A DNA stretch of 10,186 nt, taken from Sandarakinorhabdus sp. GTDB lineage: Bacteria; Pseudomonadota; Alphaproteobacteria; Sphingomonadales; Sphingomonadaceae. Shown piece by piece: positions 8,334-10,186 of this stretch (its first letter is position 1; the number at the start of each line of letters is the position of its first letter). The position numbers and the translations under genes are program-made. The notes below the pieces were generated by a model that searched no databases, had not been told where the DNA came from, and saw only the letters and a program-made list of their open reading frames with translations. The stretch spans positions 1 to 10,186 of the forward strand of contig JALOSK010000052.1 in the NCBI GenBank assembly GCA_025458465.1, written 5' to 3'.

Positions 8334-8352
8334 ATGCGATTATGGCTGCGCC

Positions 8353-9348
8353 ATGGACAGTCTGGCCGCCATCGCCGCCTATGCCGCACGGTTCCGCACC
8401 GCCGATGGCCAAGCCGTTGCCGAGCCGGTGCGCAGGGCGCGCGCCGCAGCGCTGTCGCCCGACCTGGCGCGGCTGGAGGCAGAGGCCATCCACATCCTGC
8501 GCGAGGTGGCGGCGGTGTTCCGCAAACCGGTCATGCTCTATTCGATCGGCAAGGATTCCACCGTCATGCTGCACCTGGCGCTGAAGGCCTTCTGGCCGGC
8601 GCGCCTGCCCTTTTCGCTGCTGCACGTGGACAGCCTGTGGGAATTCCGGGCGATGGCCGAATTCCGCGATGCGCTGGTGCGGGCGCTGGGCGTCGATCTG
8701 ATCGTGCATGTGAACGAAGAGGGCGCCGCGCGCGGGATAGACCCGTTCGTGCATGGTTCCGCGCTGCACACCGAAGTGATGCGCACGGCCGGCCTGTTGC
8801 AGGCCCTGACCGCCCATGGCTTTGACGCCGCGATCGGGGGCGGCCGCCGTGACGAGGAGAAATCCCGCGCCAAGGAACGCATCTTCTCGCTGCGCGACGC
8901 CCATCATGGCTGGGACCCGCGGCGGCAGCGGCCGGAGTTCTGGCGCAGTTACAACAGCCGGATCGGGCCAGATGAATCGATGCGGGTGTTCCCGCTTTCC
9001 AACTGGACCGAGCTCGACGTGTGGCGATACATCGCCGAGGAAGCCATTCCGGTGGTCCCGCTGTATTTCGCGGCGGAGCGGCCCACGGTTGAACGTGACG
9101 GCGTGCTGCTGATGGTGGACGATGCGCGCCTGCCCCTTCACCCCGGCGAGGTGCCGCAGCAACGGCGCATCCGGTTCCGCACCCTGGGCTGCTATCCGCT
9201 CACCGGCGCGTTTGAATCCGCGGCCGATACGCTGCCGGCGATCGTGGCCGAAATGGCGGGCGTGCGCACATCGGAACGGCAAGGCCGGATCATCGATCAC
9301 GACGGCGACGGTTCGATGGAGAAGAAGAAGCGGCTGGGGTATTTCTGA
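8353..9348 (+). CDS. cysD: Sulfate adenylyltransferase subunit 2 (CysD)
   Basis: CysD is the catalytic subunit of the CysDN ATP sulfurylase, which makes adenosine 5'-phosphosulfate (APS) from ATP and sulfate in the cytoplasm. The protein is 331 aa from ATG 8353; E. coli CysD is about 302, and the difference is an N-terminal extension of about 30 residues ([15 protein letters not shown]...) before the family start at [14 protein letters not shown]. Motifs: PP-loop nucleotide-binding YSIGKDS (63-69), HVDSLWEFR (91-99), [15 protein letters not shown] (about 160-175), [15 protein letters not shown], and the C-terminal [12 protein letters not shown] and TSERQGR, ending KKRLGYF. All of these match the family, although HVDSLWEF differs from the usual HVDTxWKF. 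The ATG has no strong Shine-Dalgarno, and a GTG further in is a possible alternative. The stop TGA overlaps the cysN start by one base, so the two are co-translated. Confidence 0.95.
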   Translation: MDSLAAIAAYAARFRTADGQAVAEPVRRARAAALSPDLARLEAEAIHILREVAAVFRKPVMLYSIGKDSTVMLHLALKAFWPARLPFSLLHVDSLWEFRAMAEFRDALVRALGVDLIVHVNEEGAARGIDPFVHGSALHTEVMRTAGLLQALTAHGFDAAIGGGRRDEEKSRAKERIFSLRDAHHGWDPRRQRPEFWRSYNSRIGPDESMRVFPLSNWTELDVWRYIAEEAIPVVPLYFAAERPTVERDGVLLMVDDARLPLHPGEVPQQRRIRFRTLGCYPLTGAFESAADTLPAIVAEMAGVRTSERQGRIIDHDGDGSMEKKKRLGYF

Positions 9349-10186
9349 TGACGCCGCGGGATGCCCAAGACACCAGCCCCGGCCGGCCCGATGGCCTGTT
9401 GCGGTTGATCGTGTGCGGATCGGTTGACGACGGCAAGTCCACCCTGATCGGCCGCCTGCTGCACGACAGCAACGCCATCATGGATGACACGCTGGCGGCG
9501 CTGGCGCGGGACAGCCGGCGCCATGGCACGACCGGGGATGCGATTGATTTTGCCTTGCTGCTGGATGGCCTGGAGGCCGAGCGCGAGCAGGGCATCACCA
9601 TCGATGTGGCCTGGCGCTTCTTCTCCACTCCGCGGCGCAAGTTCATCATCGCGGATACGCCCGGCCACGAACATTATACCCGCAACATGGCCACCGGCGC
9701 CGCGATGGCCGATGCCGCGATCCTGCTGGTGGATGCGACCAAGGGCCTGCTGCCGCAAACCCGCCGGCATGCGTTCATCGCATCGCTGATGGGCGTGCGG
9801 CATATCGTGCTGGCCGTGAACAAGATGGATCTGGCGGGCTTTGCGGAAGATCGTTTCCAGGCCATCGCCACGGCGTTCGCCACGGTATCGGAACGGCTGA
9901 GCTTCGACAGCGTCACCGCCATCCCGGTGGCGGCGCGCGAGGGGGCGGGCATCTGCACCCGGGCCGCGCCGCTTGACTGGTATGGCGGCCCCACCCTGAT
10001 CGAGGCGCTGGAGGGCCTGCCGGTCGCGACGGCCACCGATCATCTGCCGCTGCGGCTGCCCGTGCAGTGGGTGAACCGGCCTGATGCCGGCTTCCGCGGA
10101 TATGCCGGCACCATCATGGCCGGCCAGGTGCGCGCCGGAGACCGGATTGTCGTTGCGCGCTCTGGCGCGACCAGCACGGTCACGCG
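9348..10186 (+). CDS. cysN: Sulfate adenylyltransferase subunit 1 (CysN, possibly CysNC fusion), 3' end outside window
   Basis: The GTPase subunit that drives APS formation by CysD. The frame stays open from ATG 9348 to the window edge (279 codons), about 60% of a CysN of roughly 475 aa. Motifs: G1 GSVDDGKST (24-32), switch I EREQGITIDVAWRFF (78-92), G3 DTPGH (103-107) in DTPGHEHYTRNM, and G4 NKMD (158-161). Then WYGGPTLIEALE and the start of the second beta-barrel domain, VQWVNRPDAGFRGYAGT. Two small departures are HEHYTRNM where HEQYTRNM is usual, and VAAREG where the G5 region normally reads SAL or SAR. In many alphaproteobacteria this gene is fused to APS kinase (CysC), which would give PAPS; the window ends before that can be seen. 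The start is set by the TGATG overlap with cysD. Confidence 0.95.
   Translation, partial: MTPRDAQDTSPGRPDGLLRLIVCGSVDDGKSTLIGRLLHDSNAIMDDTLAALARDSRRHGTTGDAIDFALLLDGLEAEREQGITIDVAWRFFSTPRRKFIIADTPGHEHYTRNMATGAAMADAAILLVDATKGLLPQTRRHAFIASLMGVRHIVLAVNKMDLAGFAEDRFQAIATAFATVSERLSFDSVTAIPVAAREGAGICTRAAPLDWYGGPTLIEALEGLPVATATDHLPLRLPVQWVNRPDAGFRGYAGTIMAGQVRAGDRIVVARSGATSTVT

Larger units (their letters stand above)
8019..8352. promoter_or_regulatory. Divergent intergenic region between the receptor and cysD
   Basis: These 334 bp contain no gene I can support. They must carry the leaders, and probably the promoters, of the receptor (leftward) and cysDN (rightward). Visible structure: an inverted repeat at 8230-8263, two copies of GCAAACGT (8197-8204 and 8268-8275) flanking it, four CTGTG pentamers between 8156 and 8231, and a 6-bp hairpin at 8313-8333. 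I could not pick out a convincing -35/-10 pair in either direction and recognised no riboswitch. Confidence 0.55.

Noticed and set aside
8203..8352. In-frame upstream extension of CysD (50 more residues).
   Set aside because: The extra sequence has no CysD similarity and overlaps the candidate regulatory repeats. ATG 8353 is already upstream of the family start.
7894..9300. A 468-codon minus-strand open frame opposite cysD.
   Set aside because: It is a shadow of cysD codon bias running through the intergenic region into the receptor gene, with no domain seen.

Overview
The window is high-GC DNA (roughly two thirds G+C by eye) from a Gram-negative bacterium. ClpB, the CysD/CysN pair, and the outer-membrane receptor with an EIVVTG-type N-terminus and about 1,000 residues point to the Alphaproteobacteria. 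Sphingomonadales (Sphingomonas/Novosphingobium-like) is the likeliest order; this is inferred from protein style, not from a marker gene. No rRNA, tRNA, CRISPR array, insertion sequence or prophage gene was seen.

Layout. (1) Bases 1-712, + strand: the C-terminal third of the disaggregase ClpB, cut by the window edge. (2) Bases 709-3772, - strand: three genes read leftward with short gaps. In transcription order they are a 93-aa secreted protein with two cysteines, a 392-aa TPR plus aspartyl/asparaginyl beta-hydroxylase-type Fe(II)/2-oxoglutarate oxygenase, and a 503-aa shrunken TonB-dependent-receptor-like barrel with no visible signal peptide. (3) Bases 3842-4837, + strand: a divergent sulfotransferase-like P-loop protein, 69 bp from the start of the leftward group. 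(4) Bases 4959-8018, - strand: a full-length TonB-dependent receptor (1,019 aa) with signal peptide, TonB-box-like motif, plug and C-terminal Phe. A strong hairpin/T-rich terminator separates it from the sulfotransferase gene. (5) Bases 8019-8352: a 334-bp divergent intergenic region with a 7-bp inverted repeat, a pair of 8-bp direct repeats and a small hairpin. (6) Bases 8353-10186, + strand: cysD and cysN (the second cut by the window edge), overlapping by one base, encoding ATP sulfurylase for sulfate activation.

How they may work together. ClpB and CysDN are ordinary housekeeping genes. The centre of interest is 709-8018: two TonB-receptor-type barrels, a 2-oxoglutarate hydroxylase, a sulfotransferase-like enzyme and a small secreted cysteine protein. 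Genes of this kind often lie beside TonB-dependent receptors in sphingomonads and caulobacters, and their substrate is not established to my knowledge. The adjacent sulfate-activation genes could feed a sulfotransferase with PAPS, but that link is inference from proximity only.
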